Shown here one piece after another: positions 1 through 6,453 of a DNA stretch of 6,453 bases. Both the position numbers and the translations under genes were made by a program. The stretch is from the NCBI GenBank assembly GCA_021776885.1, contig JAJFFA010000393.1:1-6453 (forward strand), read 5' to 3'. The stretch comes from Planctomycetota bacterium. Lineage in GTDB: Bacteria > Planctomycetota > UBA1135 > GCA-002686595. The notes below the pieces were generated by a model. That model saw only the letters and a list, made by a program, of their open reading frames with translations, was not told the origin of the DNA and made no database searches. Position 1 is the stretch's first letter. Every line of letters starts with the position of its first letter.

Positions 1-131
1 CCGCGCAGGCTGCAGGCGGGCCGGGAAGGATTTCCCAGGATTCGAAGTAAGCCTGCGCCGTGCCACGGCAAGTCCTGGCTCGGGGCCCCAGCGGCCCGTG
101 GGTTCTGTTCACCTCTCTCTGGTCCCTCAGC

Positions 132-1805
132 ATGCTCCACACGCGTCTCGCCCTGTGCCTCGGCACCGTCTCCGTCCTCTCCTTGGCCGCGCAGGCCCAG
201 AGCGTGGTCCTGATCCGCAACGGCCAGCTGCAGTCGGGCAACTTCGGCGCCGCCTGTGACGCGGCCGGGATGATCAACGCGGGGCCGATCCCGGACTTCG
301 TCGCGGGCGCGGACCGCTCGACTCCGAACCAGCAGTTCGCGGGCACCGGCACGGCCCACTCGGGCTCGGACGGGGCCGTCTTGTACGAGTACAACGGCAA
401 CACCCAGTCCCAGTTCCTGGGTCAGGCGGTCGCGGGCCTGGGCGACATCAACGGGGACGGGCGCGGCGACTTCGCCATCTGCACCGGCAACGAGGACCAG
501 GGCGGCAGCAACGCCGGGCGGGCGCGGATCTACTCCGGCGCGAGCGGGGGCCTCTTGTTCAGCTTCGTCGGGGCCAACCCGGGGGACGGGCTGGGGTCGA
601 GCGTGGACGGCGCCGGCTTCGTCGACGGGGACTCGCGCCCGGACATCATCGTCGGCGCACCGGGGGACGACACCCTGGGCAGCGGCGCCGGCGCGGCGTT
701 CGTGTACTCGGGGCAGAACGGACAGCTCTTGCACAGCTTCTTCGGCAGCGTGCCCGGCGCCAACTTCGGGGTCTCGGTCTCGAAGGCCGGGGACGTGAAC
801 AACGACGGCCGCGACGACGTGATGGTGGGGACGCCTTTCGAGTCGGGCGCCACGACCCGCGGGCGGGTCGAGGTCTACTCCGGGCTCGACGGCAGCGTGC
901 TCTACACCTTCCTCGGCAGCCTGGACGACTCCGGCTTCGGGAGGAGCCTGGCGGGCCCCGGGGACCTGAACGGCGACGGCCACGACGAGCTGGTGATCGG
1001 CGCCAGCGGCGCGACCGTGAACGGGATCTCCGGTGGAGCCGTCTACGTCTACTCCGGGATCGACGGTAGCGTGCTGTACAGCTTCGGGGCGGACACCGGC
1101 GGTTCGTCCATGGGCGAGAGCCTGGGCGACGGCGGGGACGCGGACGGCGACGGAACGCCCGACTTCGTGATCGGCGTGCCGCGTTCGAGCGAGGTCGGCA
1201 TCTTCTCGGGCCACGTGCGCGTGATCTCGGGCGCGACGGGCACGGAGTTCTTCCGCGTCCTCGGCGACCAGAGCAACGCGCGCTTCGGCACCTCGTGCGC
1301 GATCATGGGCGACGTCAACGGCAACGGGCTGGACGACATCCTGGTCGGAGCGCCGGGCGCGGTGCAGCAGCGCGGGCGCTGCTACATCTATGCCTTCGAC
1401 GGCCTGATCGACACCACGTACTGCAGCGTCAACACCAACTCGAGCTTCCAGGTGTCGCGCATCAGCGCCGCCGGTAGCCCGCGGGTCGCGGACCAGAACC
1501 TGGACCTGACGGTCACCAGCCTGCCGTCGGCCGGCACCTTCGGCCTGTTCTTCTTCGGCCCGGACCAGGTCGAGGTGCCCTTCGGCGACGGCTTCCGCTG
1601 CGTGGCGGGGACGATCCAGCGCATCCAGCCCCCGGTCGCCGCCGACGCCTTCCGCTTCACCCGCGTCAGCCTGGACTTCGGCGCTCCCTACGCCGCGGTG
1701 ATCGTCCCCGGCGCCTCGCTCAACTTCCAGCTCTGGTACCGCGACCCGATGGCGGGCATGGCTGGCTTCAACCTGAGCAACGCGGTCGAGATCACGTTCG
1801 AATAG
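132..1805 (+). CDS. Secreted FG-GAP repeat (integrin-alpha-like) beta-propeller protein with a planctomycete-type C-terminal module
   Basis: Secreted protein of 557 residues with no enzymatic motif seen; a binding or structural role outside the cytoplasm is inferred. I start it at the ATG at 132 because a classic signal peptide follows at once (basic H-T-R, hydrophobic core, cleavage likely after A-Q-A near residue 22); an in-frame GTG at 60 would add 24 residues that bury this leader. Six calcium-loop segments of the D-x-N-G-D-G-x-x-D type begin near residues 105, 165, 221, 278, 336 and 394, about 57 apart, each followed by a strand like 'DxVxGAP' and a 'VYSGxxGxxLxSF' strand. A degenerate blade near residues 50-100 (PDFVAGA) brings the total to seven, the usual propeller number. 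Loop 2 lacks the first Asp and loop 6 has Asn for the third acidic ligand. Residues 430-557 form a separate beta-rich module with two cysteines (431 and 490). No Shine-Dalgarno sequence precedes the ATG. FG-GAP assignment is confident; ligand and function are unknown. Confidence 0.9.
   Translation: MLHTRLALCLGTVSVLSLAAQAQSVVLIRNGQLQSGNFGAACDAAGMINAGPIPDFVAGADRSTPNQQFAGTGTAHSGSDGAVLYEYNGNTQSQFLGQAVAGLGDINGDGRGDFAICTGNEDQGGSNAGRARIYSGASGGLLFSFVGANPGDGLGSSVDGAGFVDGDSRPDIIVGAPGDDTLGSGAGAAFVYSGQNGQLLHSFFGSVPGANFGVSVSKAGDVNNDGRDDVMVGTPFESGATTRGRVEVYSGLDGSVLYTFLGSLDDSGFGRSLAGPGDLNGDGHDELVIGASGATVNGISGGAVYVYSGIDGSVLYSFGADTGGSSMGESLGDGGDADGDGTPDFVIGVPRSSEVGIFSGHVRVISGATGTEFFRVLGDQSNARFGTSCAIMGDVNGNGLDDILVGAPGAVQQRGRCYIYAFDGLIDTTYCSVNTNSSFQVSRISAAGSPRVADQNLDLTVTSLPSAGTFGLFFFGPDQVEVPFGDGFRCVAGTIQRIQPPVAADAFRFTRVSLDFGAPYAAVIVPGASLNFQLWYRDPMAGMAGFNLSNAVEITFE
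444..1337 (+). repeat. Six in-gene FG-GAP repeat units, period about 171-180 bp
   Basis: The coding sequence repeats with calcium-loop segments starting at 444, 624, 792, 963, 1137 and 1311, so the spacing is 180, 168, 171, 174 and 174 bp. Most units have diverged at DNA level. Two segments stay close: 873-911 and 1047-1085 match at 35 of 39 bases and lie exactly 174 bp (58 codons) apart, which suggests a relatively recent blade duplication or gene conversion. This is a protein-domain repeat and not a mobile or intergenic element. Confidence 0.8.
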
Positions 1806-1842
1806 GAGCGCCGCGGGCGACACTGGCCCACGGGCCGCAGGT

Positions 1843-1872
1843 GGGGGAGGATGGCGCGCCCCGCCCTCCCCC
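1843..1872 (+). other. GC-rich hairpin between the propeller gene and the fucosidase gene
   Basis: In the 80-bp gap, GGGGGAGG at 1843-1850 pairs perfectly with CCTCCCCC at 1865-1872. Inside it there is one mismatch, one G-U pair and two further G-C pairs, leaving a 6-base loop. No T-run follows on the plus strand, so it is not a standard intrinsic terminator; it could slow transcription, protect RNA ends or be chance in GC-rich DNA. The GGAGG it contains lies about 35 bases from the next ATG, too far to act as that gene's ribosome binding site. Confidence 0.4.
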
Positions 1873-1885
1873 CTGATCGCGCTCC

Positions 1886-4069
1886 ATGCTCTCATCGCTG
1901 CTGCTGGCTGCCCTGTGCACCCCCGCCCTGCTGCAGGCGGGCGCCCCCGAACCCTACGGCGCCCTGCCCTCCCCGCGACAGCTCGCGTGGCACGGCCAGG
2001 AGTTCTATGGCTTCGTCCACCTGACCATCAACACGTTCACGGATCGCGAGTGGGGCTACGGCGACGAGGACCCGGCGCTCTTCGCCCCCACGGACCTCGA
2101 CGCGGACCAGATCGTGGGGGCCATGGCCGCGGCCGGGATGACGCGCGTGATCGTGACCGCCAAGCACCACGACGGCTTCTGCCTGTGGGACTCGGCGCAC
2201 ACCGAGCACGACGTGGCGCGCAGCGGCTACGAGGGAGACGTCGTGCGCGCCTTTGCCGACGCCTGCCGTCGTCACGGGCTGGGGCTCGGCCTCTACCTCT
2301 CGCCCTGGGACCGCAACCACCCCGAGTACGGGCGTCCGGCCTACGTCGAGTACTTCCGCGCCCAGCTGCGCGAGCTGCTGACGGGCTACGGCGAGGTCGA
2401 GGAGGTCTGGTTCGACGGGGCCAATGGCGGCGACGGCTACTACGGCGGTGCCAACGAGACACGCACCATCGACCGCGCCGCGTACTACGGCTGGGAAGAG
2501 ACCTACGCCCTGGTGCGCGAGCTGCAGCCCGGGGCGTGCACCTTCGGCGACGGCGGGACGGACATCCGCTGGGTCGGGAACGAGCGCGGCATCGCCGGCG
2601 ATCCGTGCTGGTCGACCCATACACCAAGGGTGCGCGCGGGCGAGACCGGCATCGCGCCGGGCACCGTGCAGCACGAGCTGAACGTGAACGGGACGCGCGG
2701 GGGAGAGCGCTGGCTGCCGGCCGAGTGTGACGTCTCGATCCGCCCCGGCTGGTTCTACCACGCGGATCAGAACGACTCGGTCAAGGGGCCCGAAGAGCTG
2801 CTCGAGCTCTACTACCAGTCGGTGGGGCGCGGGGCGACCCTGCTGCTGAACGTGCCGCCGGATCGTCGCGGCCAGCTGCACGAGCTCGACGTGGCTGCGC
2901 TGCGCGGCTTCGGCGAGCTGCACGCGGCGACCTTCGACCAGGACCTGGCGCGCGACGCGCAGGTCCAGGCTTCGAGCGAGCGCGGCGAAGCCTTCTGCGC
3001 CCGGAACCTCGTCGATGGCGAGCGCGGCACCTACTGGTCCACCCCGGACGACGTGCTCGAGCCAGCGGTCGAGCTGCGCTTCGACAGCGAGCGCACGTTC
3101 ACCACCGTCAGCCTGCGCGAGTTCCTGCCCCTGGGCCAGCGCGTCGAGGGCTGGGCCCTCGATGCCCACGCCCTCGATGTCCACGCTGCAGGCGGAACCC
3201 AGGTCTGGAGCGAGTTCGCCGCGGGCACGGGCATCGGCAACCGGCGCCTGGTGCGGGTCGAGCCGATCACGACGACGCGGGTGCGCCTGCGCATCACGGC
3301 GAGCCCTGTCGCGCCGGCCCTGAGCGAGTTCGCGCTGCACTGCGAGCCGGCGCGCGTCAACCTCGCGCGCTCCAGCCCGGTGTTCCTGGAAGAGGGCAGC
3401 GTGCGCCTCTCCGCGTCCCTGCCCGGCTGGTCCGTGGCCTACACCCTCGACGGCAGCCCGCCGGGCCTCGACGCGCCGCGGGCGCAGGGCGCCCTGGCCA
3501 TCGAGCGCGACGTGGTCCTGCGCGCGGTGGCGCTGCGCGGCGACGTGCTCTCGCCCCGCCGCGCGACCTTCCCGCTCGAGGTGCATCGACGCGCGGACGT
3601 CCTCGCCCCGCTCGCGGCCCCCGCCGCCGGGCTGGCGGCGGGGGTCGAGGTCGAGGAGTACGCCATGGGCTGGCAGACTCTCGAGGACCTGGACGAGCGC
3701 GTGCCCAGCGGCCGGCACCGGGCCAGCGAGCTGACGATCGACGGCCGGCCGCGGGACGAGCACATCGCCCTCTCGCTGCGGGCCCTGCTCGAGGTGCCCG
3801 AGGACGGTCTCTACCTGTTCGCGACGGCGAGCGACGATGGTTCGCGGCTGTGGATCGGCGAGCGGCTCGTGGTCGACAACGACGGGCTGCACGGGAGCGT
3901 CGAGCGGCGCGGCACGATCGGACTGCGCGCGGGCCTGCACCCGCTGCGGGTGGCCTGGTTCAACGCGACGGGGGGGCTGGGCCTCTCGGTCCGCTGGGCC
4001 CGGCTCGCGCAGGGGTCCGCGGCCCTGACGCCGATCCCGGCGCGGCGCCTGTTCCGCCCGCTCGACTGA
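1886..4069 (+). CDS. Secreted multidomain alpha-L-fucosidase (GH29, subfamily B-like)
   Basis: Glycoside hydrolase predicted to remove L-fucose from fucosylated glycans by a retaining mechanism, outside the cytoplasm. The 727-residue protein starts at an ATG followed by a signal peptide (hydrophobic residues 2-16, cleavage likely near 18-20). The catalytic domain covers about residues 24-350. It shows 'NTFTDREWG' after H45, the family motif K-H-H-D-G-F at 93-98, 'YLSPWDRNHPEYG', and 'VWFDGANG' with D177 as the expected nucleophile. E233 in 'WVGNERG' is my candidate acid/base, with E280 in 'PAECDVSIRPGWFYH' as the alternative. These motifs resemble the alpha-1,3/1,4-specific B group more than the broad A group. 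It is followed by an F5/8 type C (discoidin, CBM32-like) domain at about 354-488, a chitobiase/HEX C-terminal domain at about 491-570 (key 'AYTLDGSPPG') and a PA14 domain at about 583-727 (key 'SDDGSRLWIG' at 649-658). The accessory domains suggest carbohydrate binding. No Shine-Dalgarno sequence is seen. Family call is very secure; linkage specificity is inference. Confidence 0.96.
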   Translation: MLSSLLLAALCTPALLQAGAPEPYGALPSPRQLAWHGQEFYGFVHLTINTFTDREWGYGDEDPALFAPTDLDADQIVGAMAAAGMTRVIVTAKHHDGFCLWDSAHTEHDVARSGYEGDVVRAFADACRRHGLGLGLYLSPWDRNHPEYGRPAYVEYFRAQLRELLTGYGEVEEVWFDGANGGDGYYGGANETRTIDRAAYYGWEETYALVRELQPGACTFGDGGTDIRWVGNERGIAGDPCWSTHTPRVRAGETGIAPGTVQHELNVNGTRGGERWLPAECDVSIRPGWFYHADQNDSVKGPEELLELYYQSVGRGATLLLNVPPDRRGQLHELDVAALRGFGELHAATFDQDLARDAQVQASSERGEAFCARNLVDGERGTYWSTPDDVLEPAVELRFDSERTFTTVSLREFLPLGQRVEGWALDAHALDVHAAGGTQVWSEFAAGTGIGNRRLVRVEPITTTRVRLRITASPVAPALSEFALHCEPARVNLARSSPVFLEEGSVRLSASLPGWSVAYTLDGSPPGLDAPRAQGALAIERDVVLRAVALRGDVLSPRRATFPLEVHRRADVLAPLAAPAAGLAAGVEVEEYAMGWQTLEDLDERVPSGRHRASELTIDGRPRDEHIALSLRALLEVPEDGLYLFATASDDGSRLWIGERLVVDNDGLHGSVERRGTIGLRAGLHPLRVAWFNATGGLGLSVRWARLAQGSAALTPIPARRLFRPLD

Positions 4070-4091
4070 GCTCCGACCCGCTCGACCGAGC
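4057..4091. repeat. Short tandem repeat with dyad symmetry at the fucosidase stop codon
   Basis: A 15-base unit occurs at 4057-4071 and again at 4077-4091 with a single T/C difference, 20 bp apart. Each copy contains the inverted repeat GCTC-N4-GAGC, so each could form a small 4-bp hairpin on either strand. The first copy includes the TGA stop of the fucosidase gene; in the second copy the same place reads CGA. The location between convergent genes would suit a transcription end signal, but no T-run accompanies it, so the role is uncertain. Confidence 0.5.
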
Positions 4092-4124
4092 CTTGCCTGG
4101 TGTCGCGACGCCGAACCCGCCGGG
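4070..4124. other. Convergent intergenic gap with small inverted repeats
   Basis: This gap separates two genes that end toward each other. Besides the 20-bp-spaced repeat at its left end it holds the palindrome GTCGCGAC at 4102-4109, the inverted repeat ACCCG-C-CGGGT at 4115-4125, and a longer arm pair GCCTG (4095-4099) with CAGGC (4126-4130). Any of these could contribute to a bidirectional stop for transcription. None is followed by a T-run on either strand, so an intrinsic terminator cannot be called with confidence. Confidence 0.3.
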
Positions 4125-5564
4125 TCAGGCGAGCAGCCCCGCGAGCACCTCGCCGTGCACGTCGGTGAGGCGGTAGCGCCGACCCTGGTGGCGGTAGGTC
4201 AGGCGCTCGTGGTCCAGGCCCAGGAGGTGCAGCAGGGTCGCGTGCAGGTCGTGCACGTGGAGCGGGTCGCGCGCCACGTTGTAGCCGAAGTCGTCGGTCG
4301 CGCCGTACACCTGCGGCCGCACGCCGCCGCCGGCCAGCCACATGGTCGTGCAGCGCGGGTGGTGGTCGCGGCCGTAGTCCGTGGCCGTCAGCTTGCCCTG
4401 GGAGTAGCACGTGCGCCCGAACTCCCCGCCCCAGACGACCAGGGTGTCCTCGAGCAGGCCGCGGCGCTCGAGGTCGACGACCAGGGCGGCCGAGGCACGG
4501 TCGGTCTCGGCGCACTGCCGCGGCAGGTCGCGGGTCACGCCGCCGTGCTGGTCCCAGCCCTGGTGGAAGAGCTGCACGAAGCGCACGTCGCGCTCGATCA
4601 GGCGCCGCGCGAGGACGCAGTTGGCCGCGAAGCTGCCGGGGTCGCGGGCGTCCTCGCCGTAGAGCTCGAAGGTCGAGGCGGGCTCGCTGGCCAGGTCGGC
4701 GGCCTCGGGCACCGAGGCCTGGCAGCGGAAGGCCAGCTCGGCCTGGGCGCTGCGCTCGAGGGGGCCCTCGTCCTGGGAGCGCGCCGCGTCCTCCTGGTGC
4801 AGGGCACGCAGGGTGTCGAGCATACGCCTGCGCGTGACGCGGTCGATGCCGGGGGGATCCTGCAGGAAGAGCACCGGGTCCGAGCCGGCGCGCAGCTGCA
4901 CACCCTGGTGCCGCGAGCTCAGGAAGCCCGAGCCCCACAGGCGCTTGTACAGGGGCTGCCCGCCCTTGTCCTTCGTGACCAGCACGCAGAACTCGGGCAG
5001 GTCGGCGTTGAGGCTGCCCAGGCCGTAGCTCAGCCAGGCGCCCAGGGAGGGCCGGCCCGCGAGCGCGGAGCCCGAGAAAAGGAAGGTCGCCGCCGGGTCG
5101 TGGTTGATGGCGTCGGTCACCAGGGTGCGCACGATGCACAGGCGGTCGACGATGGCGGCGGTGTGGGGCAGGAGCTCGCTGACCCAGGCCTGGCTCTCGC
5201 CGTGGCGCGCGAAGTCGAACTGCGTCCCGGCCAGGGGCAGGCTGGCCTGGTTGCCGGACATGCCCGTCAGGCGCTGGCCGCGGCGCACCGAGTCCGGCAG
5301 CTCCTCGCCGTTGCGCTGCTGCAGCAGGGGCTTGTGGTCGAAGAGGTCGAGCTGCGACGGGCCGCCGCTCTGGAACAGGTGGATGACGCGCCGGGCGCGG
5401 GGCGCGTGGTGCAGGCCGGGGAGCTCGACGGCGCGCTCCTGCGGCTGACCCGGGCGGCCCGGGCCTCCCAGGGCCACCGAGGCGAGGCCCAGGCCCGCCG
5501 CGCTCAGCAGGCTGCGGCGTCCAAGCTCGGGCAGGGGATCGAAGCTGGAGGGATGCACGCTCAA
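4125..5564 (-). CDS. DUF1501 family protein with Tat-type leader (alkaline phosphatase/sulfatase-like fold)
   Basis: Complete 479-residue DUF1501 protein, a family of unproven activity that is very abundant in planctomycetes. Numbering is from the TTG at 5564. A twin-arginine leader is visible: G-R-R-S-L-L at 15-20, then a hydrophobic Ala/Gly/Leu stretch to about 34, implying folded export. Conserved blocks follow: 'SGGPSQLDLFD' at 66-76, 'NHDPAATF' from 154, 'GWDQHGG' around W337, 'GGEFGR' at 379-384 and 'YGRDHH' at 397-402. Their Asp, His and Glu residues resemble the metal ligands of the alkaline phosphatase superfamily, suggesting a metal-dependent hydrolase. The sulfatase Cys-x-Pro-x-Arg formylglycine motif was not found, so 'sulfatase' would be an overcall. 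The TTG overlaps the upstream stop (TTGA, 4 bp); a GTG two codons later, 2 bp past that stop, is an equally possible start. Both imply translational coupling to the DUF1553 gene. Family call is very secure; function is unknown. Confidence 0.95.
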   Translation of the reverse strand: MSVHPSSFDPLPELGRRSLLSAAGLGLASVALGGPGRPGQPQERAVELPGLHHAPRARRVIHLFQSGGPSQLDLFDHKPLLQQRNGEELPDSVRRGQRLTGMSGNQASLPLAGTQFDFARHGESQAWVSELLPHTAAIVDRLCIVRTLVTDAINHDPAATFLFSGSALAGRPSLGAWLSYGLGSLNADLPEFCVLVTKDKGGQPLYKRLWGSGFLSSRHQGVQLRAGSDPVLFLQDPPGIDRVTRRRMLDTLRALHQEDAARSQDEGPLERSAQAELAFRCQASVPEAADLASEPASTFELYGEDARDPGSFAANCVLARRLIERDVRFVQLFHQGWDQHGGVTRDLPRQCAETDRASAALVVDLERRGLLEDTLVVWGGEFGRTCYSQGKLTATDYGRDHHPRCTTMWLAGGGVRPQVYGATDDFGYNVARDPLHVHDLHATLLHLLGLDHERLTYRHQGRRYRLTDVHGEVLAGLLA

Positions 5565-6453
5565 CGTCGGGTCAGGGTAGCGTCGAGGGACAGGAGCGCG
5601 CTGGCCACGACCGCTGTCGCGGCCTGGTCGCGGACCTGTACGGGGTCGACGGGGGGGGCGGCCAGGGGAGCGTCGGCGGGGTGCGCGACGCTCTCCAGGT
5701 CGAAGGACGCCAGGGCCAGGGCGGCTTCGGGATCGCCCTCGAAGGCGGCGCGCTGCTCCTCGAGCAATGCGAGCAGGGAGCGCTCCTCAGCCGGCGACGG
5801 CGGCTGGCCCGTCAAGGCACGCATCAGGTAGGTGACGCGTTCGCTGTCGCTGGCGCACTCCTGCACGGCGCGCTGCGCCAGGCGCAGGGCCACCTCGACG
5901 AACTGCGGGTCGTTCCAGACCGCGAGCAGCTGCAGGGGCGTGGTCGTCGCAGGCCGCGCGACGGTGCAGGACTCGCGCGTCGGGGCGTCGAAGAGGGCCA
6001 TGGTCGGGGGCGGCGAGGTGCGCTTCCAGACGGTGTACAGGCTGCGGCGGCGCAGGCCGTCGCCGCGGCCGGTGGGGTAGGCGCGCCCGCTCTTCTCCAG
6101 CCACAGACCCGGGGGCTGGTAGGGGAAGACGGAGGGGCCGCCCTGGGTGCGCACCAGCAGGCCCGCGGCGTGCAGGGCGCCGTCGCGGACCATCTCCGCC
6201 GGGAGCCGGCCGCGCTCGGCGCGGGACAGGAGCTCGTTCTCCGGGTCGAGCTCGAGGGCCTGCGGCGTGGCCGTCGACGACTGGCGGTAGGTCGACGACA
6301 GGACCAGGCGGCGCAGGAGCGCGCGCACGTCCCAGCCCGAGTCGACCAGGTCGCGGGCCAGGGTGTCGAGCAGGACGCGCTGGCGCGGCATGGGTGCCTG
6401 GCTGCCCAGATCCTCGGGGGTGGGCAGCAGCCCGCGGGAGAAGGCGATGCGCC
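5561..6453 (-). CDS. DUF1553 (PSD1) domain protein, C-terminal part; 5' end outside the window
   Basis: C-terminal portion of a DUF1549/DUF1553 protein, 297 full codons visible before the TGA at 5561-5563. The ATG at 6389-6391 is not the true start: the frame stays open to the right edge, and the residues before it (RIAFSRGLLPTPEDLGSQAP) match the usual block just ahead of 'ELLDWLA' in this family. Other family landmarks follow in order: 'SGWDVRALLRRLVLSSTYRQSS', 'RLPAEMVRD' (about 6183-6207), 'GGPSVFPYQPPGLW', 'RRSLYTVWKRT' (about 6018-6050), 'TPLQLLAVWNDPQFVE' (about 5895-5942), and the closing 'LLSLDATLTRR'. Full-length relatives are usually several hundred residues longer, with an N-terminal planctomycete cytochrome-c-like domain (PSCyt1) and DUF1549 (PSCyt2); these would lie beyond the edge, so their presence is inference. 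Biochemical role is not established; the heme-binding domain of relatives suggests a redox or envelope function. The DUF1501 gene follows directly in the same operon. Confidence 0.93.
   Translation of the reverse strand, partial: RIAFSRGLLPTPEDLGSQAPMPRQRVLLDTLARDLVDSGWDVRALLRRLVLSSTYRQSSTATPQALELDPENELLSRAERGRLPAEMVRDGALHAAGLLVRTQGGPSVFPYQPPGLWLEKSGRAYPTGRGDGLRRRSLYTVWKRTSPPPTMALFDAPTRESCTVARPATTTPLQLLAVWNDPQFVEVALRLAQRAVQECASDSERVTYLMRALTGQPPSPAEERSLLALLEEQRAAFEGDPEAALALASFDLESVAHPADAPLAAPPVDPVQVRDQAATAVVASALLSLDATLTRR

Noticed and set aside
3..58. Inverted repeat GCGCAGGC (3-10) with GCCTGCGC (51-58) ahead of the first gene
   Set aside because: The 40-base spacer and high GC content make it weak as a terminator or operator, and no T-run or promoter motif is near; likely chance. 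Nothing else recognisable lies in 1-131.
60..131. Upstream in-frame GTG start for the propeller protein
   Set aside because: It would place 24 extra residues in front of a complete signal peptide that begins at the ATG at 132, so the later start is preferred.
1892..3940. 682-codon open frame on the minus strand, antisense to nearly the whole fucosidase gene
   Set aside because: Its translation is rich in Arg, Ala, Gly and Val with no recognisable domain, leader or motif, while the opposite strand encodes an unmistakable GH29 protein. Long stop-free antisense frames are expected at this GC content.
3811..5139. 442-codon open frame on the minus strand, spanning the convergent gap
   Set aside because: It is an out-of-frame reading of DUF1501 continuing antisense into the fucosidase gene; its Pro/Arg/Ala-rich translation shows no family motif.
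4125..5564. Annotating the DUF1501 protein as a sulfatase
   Set aside because: The fold and metal-site blocks are reminiscent of sulfatases, but the formylglycine Cys/Ser-x-Pro-x-Arg signature is absent, so activity cannot be claimed.
4155..5831. 558-codon open frame on the plus strand across DUF1501 and part of DUF1553
   Set aside because: It runs across the junction of two well-supported minus-strand genes and has low-complexity Gln/Ala/Val/Arg composition with no domain; it is a GC-driven shadow.
6389..6391. ATG as start of the DUF1553 gene
   Set aside because: The frame remains open to the window edge and the upstream residues match the conserved DUF1553 block, so this is an internal methionine.

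Overview
The window is a very GC-rich piece of chromosome carrying three complete genes and one truncated gene. It most likely comes from a member of the Planctomycetota. Two things point there. The minus strand encodes a DUF1553 (PSD1) protein followed immediately by a DUF1501 protein, a pair that is heavily expanded in planctomycetes. The first plus-strand gene ends in a roughly 128-residue module, starting 'YC' and ending 'AVEITF', that resembles a C-terminal tail I recall from secreted proteins of planctomycetes related to Saltatorellus and Engelhardtia. The finer placement is inference from memory. None of the start codons has a convincing Shine-Dalgarno sequence, which is common in this phylum.

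Layout: positions 132-1805 (+) encode a secreted seven-bladed FG-GAP (integrin-alpha-like) beta-propeller protein. After an 80-bp gap containing a GC-rich hairpin, 1886-4069 (+) encodes a secreted GH29 alpha-L-fucosidase with three accessory domains: F5/8 type C, chitobiase-type C-terminal and PA14. A 55-bp convergent gap with small inverted repeats follows. The minus strand then carries DUF1501 (4125-5564) and, upstream of it, the C-terminal part of a DUF1553 protein (5561 to the right edge, 5' end outside the window). These two overlap by 4 bp or nearly abut and are surely one operon.

How they may work together: the fucosidase would release L-fucose from fucosylated glycans outside the cytoplasm. 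The DUF1501 protein has a Tat-type leader and keeps metal-ligand-like Asp, His and Glu motifs reminiscent of the alkaline phosphatase/sulfatase fold, and its partner is the usual DUF1549/DUF1553 protein. A shared role in algal or other fucosylated polysaccharide turnover is plausible but rests only on proximity, and the two gene pairs are transcribed toward each other rather than as one operon. No RNA gene, mobile element, CRISPR array or phage gene was seen. I found no clearly new system. The points most worth a second look are the uncharacterised DUF1553/DUF1501 couple beside a fucosidase and the lineage-type C-terminal module on the propeller protein.
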